Positions 48,804 through 59,497 of a stretch of 64,000 bases of DNA are shown here, piece after piece. The first letter of the stretch is position 1. Each line of letters starts with the position of its first letter. The translations under genes and the position numbers were made by a program. Location: NCBI GenBank assembly GCA_030710605.1, contig CP092886.1, positions 158,208,000 through 158,271,999 of the forward strand, given 5' to 3'. The DNA is from Cordylochernes scorpioides. Lineage: Eukaryota > Arthropoda > Arachnida > Pseudoscorpiones > Chernetidae. The notes below the pieces were generated by a model. The model searched no databases. It had not been told where the DNA came from and worked only from the letters and a program-made list of their open reading frames with translations.

Positions 48804-50777
48804 TTAGATGAAAGGAATCATGTCTTTATATCTTGATGATGGCTTGACGACTCTTCCACTCCTGGTGATCACGGGTTCCTTGGTAGTCGGCAAGGGTGGA
48901 GAAACCTCTGGTGGCAACTGGTGAAGAGCCTCGGCATCAAGTCTATCTGAAACAACTGGGTTAAATGTAGACCCTGTTCTACTTGAACTTGGTCGGTTTA
49001 AAGAAGTGTCCTTGTCTTGGTTTGAGGAATTATCATCTGGTATTTGTACATCAGAAGAGTTGAGGTGTTCAATTCTTGTTGAATCTGAACTAAGATTTTC
49101 CTGGCTCTCTTCTGGAATCAAGTCAGAAATGCCTTGATTGGTCTCTTGAGTAGGAACATGTTTCAAATGTTTAGCATTTCTATGAATTATTTTCCCATTT
49201 TTAGTGTTGACTAATTTAAAAGAATTTATTGAAGTGTTTTCAAGAATGACATGATGTTCTGATCTGAAATTTGAATCAAGTTTTCCATTATTTGGATTTG
49301 CCACATAAACTAAATTTCCAATATCAAAATTATGAGGACTAGCTTTCCGAATTATATCATTATATGTTTTCATTTTTTCTTTGTAGACCATATTGAATTC
49401 TTTGATGTTGGATTCATCTTCTTCTGCATCATTAACAAGTGAGCTTAATTTAGTTTTGATTTCTCTTGAAAATAATAGGAATGCTGGAGTCTTTCCTGTA
49501 GATCTGTTTGGAGTAGTTCGGTAAGACATTAAAATTCTGGATAAATCTTCTTTCCAATCTTTCCCTTCTTCAGAACTTGAATTGAATTGTTTCTTTAGAA
49601 ATCTATGGAATCTTTCTATCTTCCCATTACTTTTTGGGTAATAGGGTGAGGCTTTGATGTGCCTGATTCCACATTCTTTTAAAAATCTTTCCATTGATGT
49701 ACTTACAAACTGTAAGCCATTATCTGTTACAACTTCATGTGGATAACCATGTCTTGCAAAAATCTCCATCAATTTTTTAATAATTGTCTTGCTGGAAATG
49801 TCTTCTATTATCATTGCTTCAGGATATGAAGAATAGTAGTCGATCACTGTTAAAACATAATGATGGCCAATTGGACCAACTATGTCAATTCCAAGTTTCA
49901 TCCAAGGTTTTGATGGGAACGGAACTATTTGCAATGGTTGATCATTTATCAATGGTTGATTCCTTACACAAATTGGACAGTTTCTAATCAAATTTTCAAT
50001 GTCAAAGTCCATGTTTATCCAAAAATATTTTTCTCTTAACAGTTGTTTGGTTCTTGTCATTCCTTGATGTGTTTCATGTGCAATTCTCAAGACTCTCTTT
50101 ATTAGTTTTGAAGGTAGCAAAATTCTACTTCCTTTCAAGATAAGATTATCAAAAATTGAGAGTTCATCTTTAAACTTATAAAAACATTTGAATTCTTCAT
50201 TCAAAGGATATGGCCAAACTCCCTTTTGAACCATATCTTTCAGTTTTTGAAACAAAGGATCTTGCTCTGTACAAACTTTTATCTCTTTCAAAGACAGTGC
50301 TTGAAGCTCTTCAGAAGTAATGGATAAGACTTTATGAACATAGTCCTCCAGCCATTTTTCATCACTTGTGTTAGAAAGAGGTTGTCTTGAAAATATTTCT
50401 GCAATATTTTGCTTTCCTTGAATGAATTCAATTTCAAAGTCATATGGTTGTAATCTCCAACTCAATCTTTGAATTCTTGGAGGTAAAACAGCTCCATTTT
50501 TAGGATTCAGCATATAGATTAGAGGTTTGTGATCTGTTTTTAACACAAATTTCCTTCCCCAAATATAGGTGTTAAAATGTTCAATTGCCCATACACATCC
50601 CAATGTCTCTTTTTCTATTTGTGAATATCTTTTTTCAGTATCAGTTAAGGATCTGCTGGCATATGCAATGGGTCTTTTAATGCCATTTTGTTGTGTTTGT
50701 ATTAATACTGCTCCAAGACCAATAGGGCTTGCATCTGTGATTAATTCAGTTGGTGAGTTCAAGTTGTAATATGCCAA
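48804..50777 (-). CDS. Gypsy-H RNase H and integrase
   Basis: 657 codons open. RNase H starts ELITDASPIGLGAVLIQ, with YSQIEKETLGCVWA and KTDHKPLIYML. Integrase: HETHQGMTRTKQLLREKYFW and CPICVRNQ (HHCC); D-D-E in LGIDIVGP, VVTDNGLQFVS and KSNGKIERFHR. The tail ends TRSGRVVKPSSRYKDM. All catalytic residues seem intact. The apparent start Met is internal: the frame continues upstream (DLKESLTKEPCL) to the J2 poly-A tail at about 50811. Confidence 0.88.
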   Translation of the reverse strand: MAYYNLNSPTELITDASPIGLGAVLIQTQQNGIKRPIAYASRSLTDTEKRYSQIEKETLGCVWAIEHFNTYIWGRKFVLKTDHKPLIYMLNPKNGAVLPPRIQRLSWRLQPYDFEIEFIQGKQNIAEIFSRQPLSNTSDEKWLEDYVHKVLSITSEELQALSLKEIKVCTEQDPLFQKLKDMVQKGVWPYPLNEEFKCFYKFKDELSIFDNLILKGSRILLPSKLIKRVLRIAHETHQGMTRTKQLLREKYFWINMDFDIENLIRNCPICVRNQPLINDQPLQIVPFPSKPWMKLGIDIVGPIGHHYVLTVIDYYSSYPEAMIIEDISSKTIIKKLMEIFARHGYPHEVVTDNGLQFVSTSMERFLKECGIRHIKASPYYPKSNGKIERFHRFLKKQFNSSSEEGKDWKEDLSRILMSYRTTPNRSTGKTPAFLLFSREIKTKLSSLVNDAEEDESNIKEFNMVYKEKMKTYNDIIRKASPHNFDIGNLVYVANPNNGKLDSNFRSEHHVILENTSINSFKLVNTKNGKIIHRNAKHLKHVPTQETNQGISDLIPEESQENLSSDSTRIEHLNSSDVQIPDDNSSNQDKDTSLNRPSSSRTGSTFNPVVSDRLDAEALHQLPPEVSPPLPTTKEPVITRSGRVVKPSSRYKDMIPFI

Positions 50778-50811
50778 GCATGGCTCTTTTGTTAGTGACT
50801 CTTTAAGATCC

Positions 50812-53340
50812 TTTTTTTTTTTTTTTTTTACTTATCCTTTTAGTCTAAATTAGACAAGATCTTGGAGGTCGTGCTCGTAGAGAAGCTCAAGAACTCTTCT
50901 TGGTTCTCTGTACAGGGATCTTTTGTCCTTTCCAATGCAATTTAGTAAATGTTGGGGAGTGGCCTCTTCGGTTTTGCACCTAGTGCACATGGGGAAGCTT
51001 TTGGCTCCCTCTTTATAGACTAGAGGGCGCAGGTGACCAGATTTCCATCTGGCCAACTGTGTCGATTCCCTTCTGTTTAGTTGGAGGGTCTGTTTTTTTG
51101 GGGTTTTCTGCCTGGTACCAAGAATGATGGAAACTATCTCTATGGTTCCTTATTAGTTGTAGTTTCAGTTTATTGATATGGTCCCTTGCTGAAAGATAGG
51201 TCTCGGAGTTCACCGCATCAGGATGTCCAGCTGCTCCTTCCTTAGCCAATCTGTCGGCCTCCTCATTTCCAGGGACTCCCACATGTGATGGAATCCATTT
51301 TAGACTTATTTTGGTATTTTTATTCAGTTTGTTGATTTCTGCAGCAATGTTTTTGAGGAGTCTGTCTTGTGAATAGTAGCAGTTTTTAATTGCAAAGATG
51401 GCGGCTTTTGAATCTGTATAAATTATTATGTTTTTAGTCTCGTTTTTCTCTACAAGTTTTAGAGCTTGTAGTATGGCTGTTAGTTCGGATCTGAAAACTG
51501 ACAAGTTCTTTGGGTTTTTGATTCTTCTTTTTATTTCCATACTATCTTTAAGGATGAGAACTCCACTGCCAGAGGAGCCATTCTCCACCAGTGAGCCATC
51601 GGTGTATATCTGTATGGTTTCTTTGTCTGCTTTTTCAATCCTCTCCATAGCGAGGCTCCTGAGTAGTCCAGGGTGGTCGGCCCTTTTGGAGCATTCTTGC
51701 TCTAGATCCAGGTTGTAGGAGATTTCTGGTCTTTCTTTATATGGTGCATATTGGTTCTGGGCATTTCTATTTCTCGTGCTGTTTGGTAGTAGTTCCCGGT
51801 AGGCTAGGTGCATTGGGCTAAGTCTTTTGAGTCTGGTTTTTGGTTTCCATTTTCGTATGAATTCTCCGGTTCTGTGTGATTTTGGTGCATTTACTCTCTT
51901 GTATATATAATCGGCTAAGCCGATTTTTCTCCGGTGTGTAAGAGGCAACAAGTTGGCCTCAATCTCTGCAATTTTGGTTGGACAGGTGTTTCTGAGTCCA
52001 CATATGATTCTTGCAGCACTGCTCTGTACCTGATCGATTTTATTCAGGTTGGTCTTGCTCGCCGTCTGCCACACTGGTTGGGCATATTCTAAGATTGGTC
52101 TGATAAGGGCCAGATATGTTTGGCGCAGAGTATCCCTATCTGCGCCCCATTCATATCCAGATATTCTTTTCAGAATGTTAAGTCTCTTTTTTGCTCTTAA
52201 CACTGTCTGGTTGATATGAGGTCCATAGGTCAGTGAGGGGTCTAAAGTGACTCCTAGGTATTTGGGTGTCCGAGAAAATTTTATTTGATTGTTGTCATAT
52301 TTGATATTTGGGGTCCATTTTTTAAGGTGGTTGTTTATTGTAAATACTCCTACTTCGGATTTATTAGGGTTTATAATTAATTTCATTTTTTCCGCAAAGT
52401 GTTGGAGTTCTTTCAGCGCCTTGTTTACATTTTTGTTTGCTTCCTTGAGATCTCTCTTTGAGGACCAGATGATTATGTCGTCGGCATAGAGAGCAAAGTC
52501 GCAGTATTTTGTGATTCTAGAGTCCATGTCATTCAGATAGATTGAGAATAGTAGGGGGCTTAGTATGGATCCCTGAGGGAGTCCCTGGAAGAGCCTGCCA
52601 GTTTTTGATAGTTGTTCTTTGAAGTTAACCTGGAAGGTCCTTCCGGTCAGAAAGGATCCAATCCAACCCATCATCTTCCCCCTTATACCTAGTTTGTCCA
52701 GCTTCTTAATTAACCTTTCTTTCCACACTCTATCAAAAGCCTGGCTTAAGTCTATAAAAGCGGCTATGGTAGACTTGGTTGGTTTACTTTGGAAGTTGTC
52801 TTTAATTTTCTGTGTGAAGTAGAAAATCTGGTCTACTGTGTTATGATATTTTTTGAAAGCTGCCTGCTGTTTTGTAAGTAACTTGTTTTTGTTTAGGAAG
52901 TATTGCATTCTATTTAGTATCATGCGCTCCATGAGTTTGCATGGCATGGAAGTTAGTGATATTGGTCTATAACTCTGTGGGTGGTTTTCTGTTTTTCCTG
53001 CTTTATGGATGGGGATTATGATTGCATGCTTCCATTCTTTAGGTAAGGTGCTGCTTGACCAGCTTAGATTAATTATGTGAAGGAGCTCTAAAATGGCGTT
53101 TGTTTCTAGGTGTTTTATCATTTTGGCTGATATGATGTCTGAACCTGGGGTTTTGTTATCATCTAATCTATTTATAGCTTCTTTTAGTTCATGAGGTAAA
53201 AATGGCTTGTGGAATAAGTCTTGGTGAGATGTTGTTTTGGCCTCATTTCTTATCTTTTTTGATATGTGAAGTACTTTCTTATCTTGCCTCGTAAAGTTTA
53301 GTTTGGAGATTTGTGTATAGTAATCAGCAAAGAGGTTTGA
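50812..53340 (-). mobile_element. J2: 5'-truncated I/Jockey-group non-LTR element inside Gypsy-H pol
   Basis: It ends on the minus strand with AAAGGATAAGT and an A18 tail (plus T-run 50812-50829). The 5' truncation point is near 53340, inside the linker before RT. The coding content (RT and RNase H) parallels J1 throughout. About 130 residues of Gypsy pol expected between YLDD and RNase H are missing, so insertion came with a target deletion or was followed by one. No clear TSD seen. Confidence 0.85.
50850..51056 (-). pseudogene. J2 C-terminal Cys/His end (frame-shifted)
   Basis: ARWKSGHLRPLVYKEG, CTRCKTEEATPQHLLNC and LLYEHDLQDLV match the end of J1 (LKSGHLRTM, CTKCNSQPATPRHIIDC, KLYKLDTLV). 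It is separated from the main frame by a 1-base shift near 51050. Confidence 0.85.
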
Positions 53341-54486
53341 TATTTGTCTAAGCCTTTCTTCTAGTTCTTGTCTATCTTTGGCGTAAACTACAACATCGTC
53401 CAAGTAACAAATTACACCTTTCAAATCAAGCAAAATTGAATCCATTCCTTTCTGATATGCCTCTGGAGCACTTGATAGACCAAAAGGAACTTTACAAAAT
53501 CTGTAACAACCACGGTGCGTGATGAAAGTTGTAAGGGGTCTTGATTGAGGGTCTAAGTCAACCTGCCAAAACCCTTTTTTTGCATCCAGCTTTGCAAATA
53601 CTTTAGCACCTTTAAGGGCATGTAACATATTGTCAATTGTAGGAATTGGATGTCTTTCTCTCAATATTGCTCTATTCACTTCCCAAAGGTCTATGCATAG
53701 TCTAATTTCCTCACTGTCCCTTTTTGGAACAACTATTATGTTAGAAACCCATTCAGAACCTTGATGCACTTCTTCAATGATTCCATTCTCTAGCATCTTA
53801 TCAAGCTCTTGATTTACTGCTTCTACCATTGCATAAGGTATACGACAGCATCTCTGGGCAATGGGCCTATAGTTGTCTTTCAATGTCACTTTATGACTAT
53901 AGCCTTTTATAGTTCCAAGTCCATGGAAAAGATGTTCATGTTCTTGAACAAGAGTTTCTATATTAGTAGACATTGATTCATTTACATGATTTACCCTTTT
54001 AATTATACCTAGTTCAAAACTAGCCTTGCCTCCCAACAAAGATTCAACTTTTTTATCAATCACATAAATTTCTTCTGAAACTGAATTTTCTTTCCAAGAA
54101 ATCACAGCATTGAAATAACCATAACATGGAAGAGGTCTATCTTGACCATAGGCAAAAAAGGTTCGGGTGGTGTCATGTAATTTTGGCATAATTTTATGGC
54201 CATATAATTCAAGCATCTTATTATAGCTTATGAAAGTTCTATCACTCCCTGTATCAATTATCATATTTATTTCACTACCATCTTTTTGCACTTTTTCTTT
54301 ATTTTCAGCACCTGTATAGTAGGTATATTCATCTGAACTTTCACCTACTTCAGTCTTATTTTCTTCTTGTATGGTCTTAACTTTAGTTTGATTGAAACTT
54401 TTGTGGTTTCTATTATTATTTTGATTTGGGCGGTTCCTGCAAGCTCTAAAAAGATGTCCTAATTTATTGCAATATGAACAAGTCAT
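51013..54486 (-). CDS. Chimeric ORF: Gypsy knuckle-protease-RT fused to non-LTR RT-RNase H
   Basis: 1157 codons without a stop. Residues 1-~383 are Gypsy-H: knuckle CSYCNKLGHLFRAC (3-16), protease IDTGSD (D78), RT with FAKLDAKKGFWQVDL and YLDD (361-364). From about 384 the protein is J2: FADYYTQISKLNF linker, second RT with FIDLSQAFDR (577-586) and YADD (667-670), and RNase H with YTDGS (D963), ELTA (E1001), YTDS (D1025) and NEEADRLA. The RT of Gypsy lacks its thumb. The fusion is in frame, so one product with two RT palm domains could in principle be made, but no selection is shown. Confidence 0.85.
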   Translation of the reverse strand: MTCSYCNKLGHLFRACRNRPNQNNNRNHKSFNQTKVKTIQEENKTEVGESSDEYTYYTGAENKEKVQKDGSEINMIIDTGSDRTFISYNKMLELYGHKIMPKLHDTTRTFFAYGQDRPLPCYGYFNAVISWKENSVSEEIYVIDKKVESLLGGKASFELGIIKRVNHVNESMSTNIETLVQEHEHLFHGLGTIKGYSHKVTLKDNYRPIAQRCCRIPYAMVEAVNQELDKMLENGIIEEVHQGSEWVSNIIVVPKRDSEEIRLCIDLWEVNRAILRERHPIPTIDNMLHALKGAKVFAKLDAKKGFWQVDLDPQSRPLTTFITHRGCYRFCKVPFGLSSAPEAYQKGMDSILLDLKGVICYLDDVVVYAKDRQELEERLRQISNLFADYYTQISKLNFTRQDKKVLHISKKIRNEAKTTSHQDLFHKPFLPHELKEAINRLDDNKTPGSDIISAKMIKHLETNAILELLHIINLSWSSSTLPKEWKHAIIIPIHKAGKTENHPQSYRPISLTSMPCKLMERMILNRMQYFLNKNKLLTKQQAAFKKYHNTVDQIFYFTQKIKDNFQSKPTKSTIAAFIDLSQAFDRVWKERLIKKLDKLGIRGKMMGWIGSFLTGRTFQVNFKEQLSKTGRLFQGLPQGSILSPLLFSIYLNDMDSRITKYCDFALYADDIIIWSSKRDLKEANKNVNKALKELQHFAEKMKLIINPNKSEVGVFTINNHLKKWTPNIKYDNNQIKFSRTPKYLGVTLDPSLTYGPHINQTVLRAKKRLNILKRISGYEWGADRDTLRQTYLALIRPILEYAQPVWQTASKTNLNKIDQVQSSAARIICGLRNTCPTKIAEIEANLLPLTHRRKIGLADYIYKRVNAPKSHRTGEFIRKWKPKTRLKRLSPMHLAYRELLPNSTRNRNAQNQYAPYKERPEISYNLDLEQECSKRADHPGLLRSLAMERIEKADKETIQIYTDGSLVENGSSGSGVLILKDSMEIKRRIKNPKNLSVFRSELTAILQALKLVEKNETKNIIIYTDSKAAIFAIKNCYYSQDRLLKNIAAEINKLNKNTKISLKWIPSHVGVPGNEEADRLAKEGAAGHPDAVNSETYLSARDHINKLKLQLIRNHRDSFHHSWYQAENPKKTDPPTKQKGIDTVGQMEIWSPAPSSL

Positions 54487-54812
54487 TTTTTAGCACCACA
54501 TTCTTGTGCTGAATGTGTATCTAATCCACAGCGATAACATTTAGGCTTTGAGGCACCTGAAAATGATGGGGTACCTTGATTAGTGAATCTACCTTTGTTG
54601 AAATTATTAGCATTATAGTGCTTTTTAGGTTTATTTTGAACTCTATTTAGTGTTTGATCATTTTGAGGTTCAAGAAGTCTAATTTCTTTTCTAGAAATTT
54701 CTAACATTCTAGCAATATCAATGGTTTTTGACAGTGTCAAATTTTCTTGTTGCAACAATTTTTCTTTAAGTTTTTTGTTAATACATTTTTCAATTATTTG
54801 GTCTCTTATCAT
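54483..54812 (-). pseudogene. Gypsy-H Gag, C-terminal part with first zinc knuckle
   Basis: MIRDQIIEKCINKKLKEKLL matches the Gypsy capsid C-terminal domain. CYRCGLDTHSAQEC is a CCHC knuckle. It stops within an A6 run (TGA at 54483-54485) that overlaps the start of the pol frame, whose second knuckle follows at once. This could be a natural Gag-Pol -1 frameshift site. Confidence 0.75.
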
Positions 54813-54820
54813 ATCAGCTT

Positions 54821-55198
54821 CTAAATTCCAAATTCACAAGATTTAGAAAGCTCTCTTAAAGAAATTAGGTAGTTGTCGATCGATTCATCATCTTTCTGGA
54901 CTCTTTGTCTAAATTTAAATCTCTCAGTGACCACATTTTTATGAGGTGTGAAATATTTATCTAAAGCCATTTTAGTTTGTTCATAATTTTCCTTTTCATC
55001 TGGCAAGTTGAAAAATATACGTTGTACATTTGGCCCTAAACAATGCAATAGAGTTGCTCTCTTAATTTCATCCGATTTTTTTGAAATTCCAGATGCTATT
55101 TCAAAAATGGCATAGGATTCCATCCATTGCTTATATTCCGCAAATAAATTGCTTGCATTTATATTCATGGGTAACGGTGGCGTCAGGTTGGCTGCCAT
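54821..55198 (-). pseudogene. Gypsy-H Gag, N-terminal part
   Basis: It starts MAANLTPPLPMNINASNLFA about 50 bases after the 5' LTR. TERFKFRQRVQKDDESIDNY is the Gypsy capsid signature. A one-base frame change near 54825-54835 separates it from the C-terminal part. Confidence 0.8.
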
Positions 55199-55228
55199 AC
55201 TTGTTTTTTTAGGGCTAAAGTTATATTT

Positions 55229-55245
55229 TCAAATTCTCGTCGCCA
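55229..55245 (-). promoter_or_regulatory. Primer-binding site of Gypsy-H
   Basis: The minus strand reads TGGCGACGAGAATTTGA five bases after the 5' LTR. Confidence 0.65.
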
Positions 55246-55250
55246 ATTTA

Positions 55251-55427
55251 TGTTGTATAGTTATTATTTAATTAAACATTACTCACCAGATGAAATTATT
55301 ATTACTAATTGTTTATTACACTTTATATTTATATTTTTACATTAACACGTTGTTTACATTATACATTGTATTATTATTGTTTATGATGATGATCTATTAT
55401 ATATTTTAAAAAACACAGAATACTACA
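55251..55427 (-). repeat. 5' LTR of Gypsy-H
   Basis: 177 bp; differs from the 3' LTR by two extra A near 55410. Ends TGTAGT...ACAACA on minus. Confidence 0.92.
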
Positions 55428-55761
55428 CTTATCATAGAATCCATCATATCCAGAAAGCACAATAGTATTAACAGAAGAATAGATATCCCGGAAGTTTATA
55501 ACATTATATTTCCTGAGCCCACCCCATAACCTCCAAGTGAAGCACGCGCAATAGAACCCCGCGTTGATTAAGCCTCAAAACAAATGTAAACAACTAAAAT
55601 ACTTTATTTAAGTTTAAATATTATTTTATTGGCGTATTAAGGATGTAAAATAGTTTCTCCCGTTGAAGGGCTTACTTGCCCGAAAGCTCGAGATATTTTA
55701 AATAAAAATATTTTTAAAAGAATCTTTTCCCTGGAGGATTTATGTTTTTATTTTAATATTG
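55428..55761 (+). pseudogene. Penelope-like element P2, 3' part
   Basis: It completes the endonuclease (IIESIISRKHNSINRRIDIP, ending in the stop of CCCCATAA at about 55530) and the tail with the GTTGAAGGGCTTAC stem-loop. The tail ends in TTTTAATATTG at 55761, the same end as P1. Confidence 0.88.
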
Positions 55762-56036
55762 ATTCAAGGGATTATTTTTATCGAACTACAATATTGACAA
55801 TTTTCAGAAGGGTTCTACTTTCTATCTTCAAGGTTGGTTGCTTTTGCATGGAATTTTGTGAGCAACATGCAAATATTGCATAGAGCAATCTTTCCCAGAG
55901 TTTGTTGTTCTAGAAATGACACAGTTCTCTCCATCTGGCCTTCAATGGATGCCTTTTTGTTTTTCCTGGTACTCACCATCCTACAGACTTGTTGACAAAT
56001 CTGTGCCCATCAACAATGGTATTCACAAATCACAAT

Positions 56037-56215
56037 TTGGATGGGTGGAGGAGTGGTATAAACTGTCGACAGCCGTGACACAGGATTCAAATCTGCATTA
56101 GGAACTTTTCCTGAAGAAAAAAAAAATATTTTAATGGCCCCCGATTCTTGTAAAAGAACTCGAACCTCCATTTGAGGACACTCCCACTAGAAGACAGCTC
56201 TTTTCAAAAAGCATT
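56037..56215 (+). repeat. SINE copy S2
   Basis: TGGATGGGTGGAGGAGTGGT...AGGATTCAAATCTG head, poly-A, then AATGGCCCCCGATTCTTGTA body. Same family as 2534-2715, more diverged at the 3' side. Confidence 0.65.
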
Positions 56216-56292
56216 CTCCATTACAAAAAATTTTGATATTTAGCAACTCTCTGGGAAGTGGACACTTATGCTCTGCAACTAAGTATGCTGCC

Positions 56293-56600
56293 AGGGGGTC
56301 GGTGGAAGGAGGGTCTAAACCGTTGGTTTTAGGCCTCTCCGATCCGGGTTCGATTCACACATTGGGCACTTTTTTTTCTGATTTAAAAAAAAATGCTACA
56401 AAAGGCCCCAGATATTTTCAAAAGTCCAACCCACCAGCAAGTGCAAGTAACCAAACTGGCACATTTGTAAGTGCAAAGTCGAACTGCTTTTTATATGTGT
56501 AGACATGTGGTGCACTTACAGTAAAAGCAGACGCCAACTTCTACCCACCATGATTATCATGGCTCGTACCAAGGGTACTAGGGATAAACAAAAAAAAATA
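56293..56600 (+). repeat. SINE copy S3, full length
   Basis: The head has GGTGGAAGGAGGGTCTAAACC (A box region) and a perfect B box GGGTTCGATTC near 56346. The body has CCAACCCACCAGCAAGTGCA. The 3' part (GATTATCATGG, GTACTAGGGATAA) ends in A9. This is the best-preserved copy and defines a ~300-bp family. Confidence 0.75.
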
Positions 56601-56879
56601 CTAAGTAGGCTTTAGAGAGAAGTTCTAGTATACTATCATAATTCAATGCAATGATTTTTGATAAATCTTTTCAACATTTTTTACATTGCAGTCAAGTTTG
56701 TTGATTTATTTTACATAGATAGTATCACATATCATAATAGTATCTGTTGCATTTTTTTTTGTTATTTGTTGTTATGTTATTTCTAAAGAGAGAGAGAGAG
56801 AGCACATTTTATTTTTACATACTCGTAAAAATTTTGTATACCTATAATTTCCTACCTTTGTCAAAGAAGTTTTGATATT

Positions 56880-56904
<25 letters not shown>

Positions 56905-56911
<7 letters not shown>

Positions 56912-57130
56912 GCTTATCCCCCTAGTACACGTGGTACAGGCCATGATAATCATGGTGGGTAGTTAGCGACTGCTTTTTACTGTAAGCGCACCACATGTCT
57001 ACACATGTGAAAGCAGTTCGACTTTGCACTTACAAATGTGCCAGAGCCCCGTTTGGTTACTTGCACTCGCTGGTGGGGTTGGACTTTTGCAAGAATCGGG
57101 GGGCCATTGGAGCATTTTTTTTTTTTTTTA
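56905..57130 (-). repeat. SINE copy S4, head-truncated, inverted relative to S3
   Basis: Reverse complement of the S3 body and tail: AAGAATCGGGGGGCCATTGG on plus mirrors CCCC.GAT.. on S3, and CCATGATAATCATGG is shared. Its tail faces S3's tail, giving inverted arms of about 215 bp separated by about 305 bp. Confidence 0.75.
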
Positions 57131-59497
57131 AACAGAAATAAACATAATATTTTATATTAAACAGAAATAAACATTATATTTTATATTAAATTTTGAAAGC
57201 CTCTTGATATTTGACCGAATTTCTCACACATCATAATTGTTTCACTAAATGTTGAGTATACTTTTTTTATATTTGTTTTTGTATATTATTAAATTCTTTT
57301 TTTTTTCTTCCTTATAAATCATACTGGTGAATTTTGTCCAACCACACACATATTGGTCATTGTTTGGTTTCTTTCCCAACATAATACATGCATATTTTTA
57401 TCATTCCTTTGGTCATATTGCAAAATATTTTCAATAAATTGCTGTTGTCGATTGCATAGCAGAGAGAGCACACTCACACAATGTGGCTGAGCAGTACCCT
57501 GCTATATATGATGAATGTTTCCTTTTTGTGGAAAGGTGCAAAAATAGATGAGTAATAGCATTTATATTCAATATTTATTTGACCTTTCTTTCTTGCTTTG
57601 AATATATTTGGAAATATTTTTTGCTGAATACCACCAGTTGCTCATTTACAGTGAAGTTCTGGCCAAGTCCGCAAAATTATTAGGGTTGTATATAACAAAA
57701 AGAGTATATGTGCCTAATTAAAAAAAAAAATTCTAGTTGAAGAAATAATAACAAAATAGATGTAAAAAAGGTGCATTTATCTATCATTTAGCTAAATTAG
57801 CCCCATACGGAGTTTGCAAGTAGCATGGGGTTAAACTATATTTTAGCAATGGAGGCTTCCAAACAAGAACAAAGTTCTATAATATCATAAAATTAAAACA
57901 TGTCAAGAAAAAGTCATTTTATATTCGGAAATAATTTAATGATCCACATATTTCAACCACTGATAGACAAGCCTCAGGTCCAAAACAAAAGGACCCTTTA
58001 AGAAAGTTACTTGGAGAAAGCTCTGTCTATATGAACAGTGTTCCAGACAGAAGGGAAGATTTCTGACGGTGTGGCTCCCCCTCTCTCTAAGCAACAATTA
58101 AGTTTATTACAGACCTTTGTTCTTGTTTGGATGTCTCCATTGCTCAAATGATAAAGTTACAGTGTGCTTATTCACTAACACATTATGCTGCTTCCGATCC
58201 ACAGGTGGTGAACAGTTTTAGTCGCCTCGGAACGTAATCATAACACTTTCTCAATACATCAACACAATAACGTTCAAATACCAAAAATAACAGGTTCAAT
58301 TTAGGAAGTGAAATTTGAAAAGTGTGATGATTGTGTTACATATGAAGTAGAACGTGTGAACCCTTTACCCAGATCACGGAAAACCAAGGTAATTTTTCAT
58401 GTCATTTGGATGAGGCCCTACTAGGAACCTGGCATTCTATTCTGCTAGAGAATACCAGCCATGATAGACTACTTCCAAGAACAAGAGAAGCTAGGTAAGG
58501 TGAGTAGAGAAGGTAGCTGTTTTCTCTAAGGAAGGAGTAATGTCAAATAGCTCTACAAGAAGGCTAACTCTACTAGTCAAGGATGACAGTCAAGGGGGCG
58601 ACCATGAAATTCCATTCAGCTACGAGGGGCTCTTGAAATGTTATTTATACAGGGAAAATGCCCCTTGTTGATAATCTTATTAAGCTGTCTCTTAAAACTT
58701 CTATCTCTCCCTATGAATAATGTTGTATATATTTTGTTATAAAGGTAAATACAATAGAGCCTCCCATGAGGGATCATCCTTTAAAAAAGAAAAATAAACT
58801 GTATATATATGTATGTATATATTCTGCGACCTATTTATTGAGCGCTTTTTGCACAAAGAACAATATCAACTTTGTCATTTCAAAATATCTCATTTTGGTT
58901 TCAAAATCATTTCTAAAATAATAAGTTATTTACTTTGAGGTTCAATATTTTCCTTATCTTATTTCCTTATTAAATTAAACTATTAAATAAAGGTTTCAAT
59001 AATGTCGACATTTGGTGTTTGTGCTTGCTAATTGCAAAAGAATTAGAAATTTAAACCCAATTTAATCAAGAACAAGAATTAAATCATTCTGAATTTTCAA
59101 AAAATGGGTTATTAAGTAAGGAAAAAAAAATCCTGAAAATGGCCAATATGTTAACGCATACAAATGGCTTAGCGATATTCAATACAATATTTCCAACATC
59201 TGGGCCACTAGTTAAAAGAAAAAAAAAGCCCATTATTTTGTCAACATAATTTAATGCTTCCATTCTTTTAGTTGAAATGATTATAAAAATTATTCAACAT
59301 AAAACACGGAAACATCCTTGCCTTCTCTAGTGCATTTCATTATTGTGTTTTTCTTTTAATGATTCTCATTCTCTATGCAAGAAGAGCAATATCATCAGCA
59401 AATCCAACTTATCTATAAAGGCCTTTTATCTTAACTACTCTCCCCCATCAGGTTTTCTTCTGCACAAATTCCTTTATGGACTATTTAATATACAGAC
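57131..59497. other. AT-rich intergenic DNA
   Basis: No coding or RNA gene recognised, apart from the foldback repeat at 57840-58146. Short simple repeats occur. Confidence 0.4.
57840..58146. repeat. Foldback/MITE-like repeat, ~305 bp
   Basis: TTAGCAATGGAGGCTTCCAA...ACAAGAACAAAG at the left (57844-57885) is the inverse of the right end (CTTTGTTCTTGTTTGGATGT...CTCCATTGCT, 58101-58143). Five mismatches in about 40. No transposase and no certain TSD. Confidence 0.6.

Larger units (their letters stand above)
48616..55427 (-). mobile_element. Gypsy-H LTR retrotransposon (minus) with a non-LTR element inside
   Basis: LTRs 48616-48790 and 55251-55427 are near identical. TSD CTTAT lies at 48611-48615 and 55428-55432, inside the P2 endonuclease frame, which is intact when Gypsy-H is removed. 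Minus-strand PBS TGGCGACGAGAATTTG and PPT AAAGGAAGGAGGGAA are adjacent to the LTRs. Pol is interrupted between RT and RNase H by J2. Confidence 0.93.
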
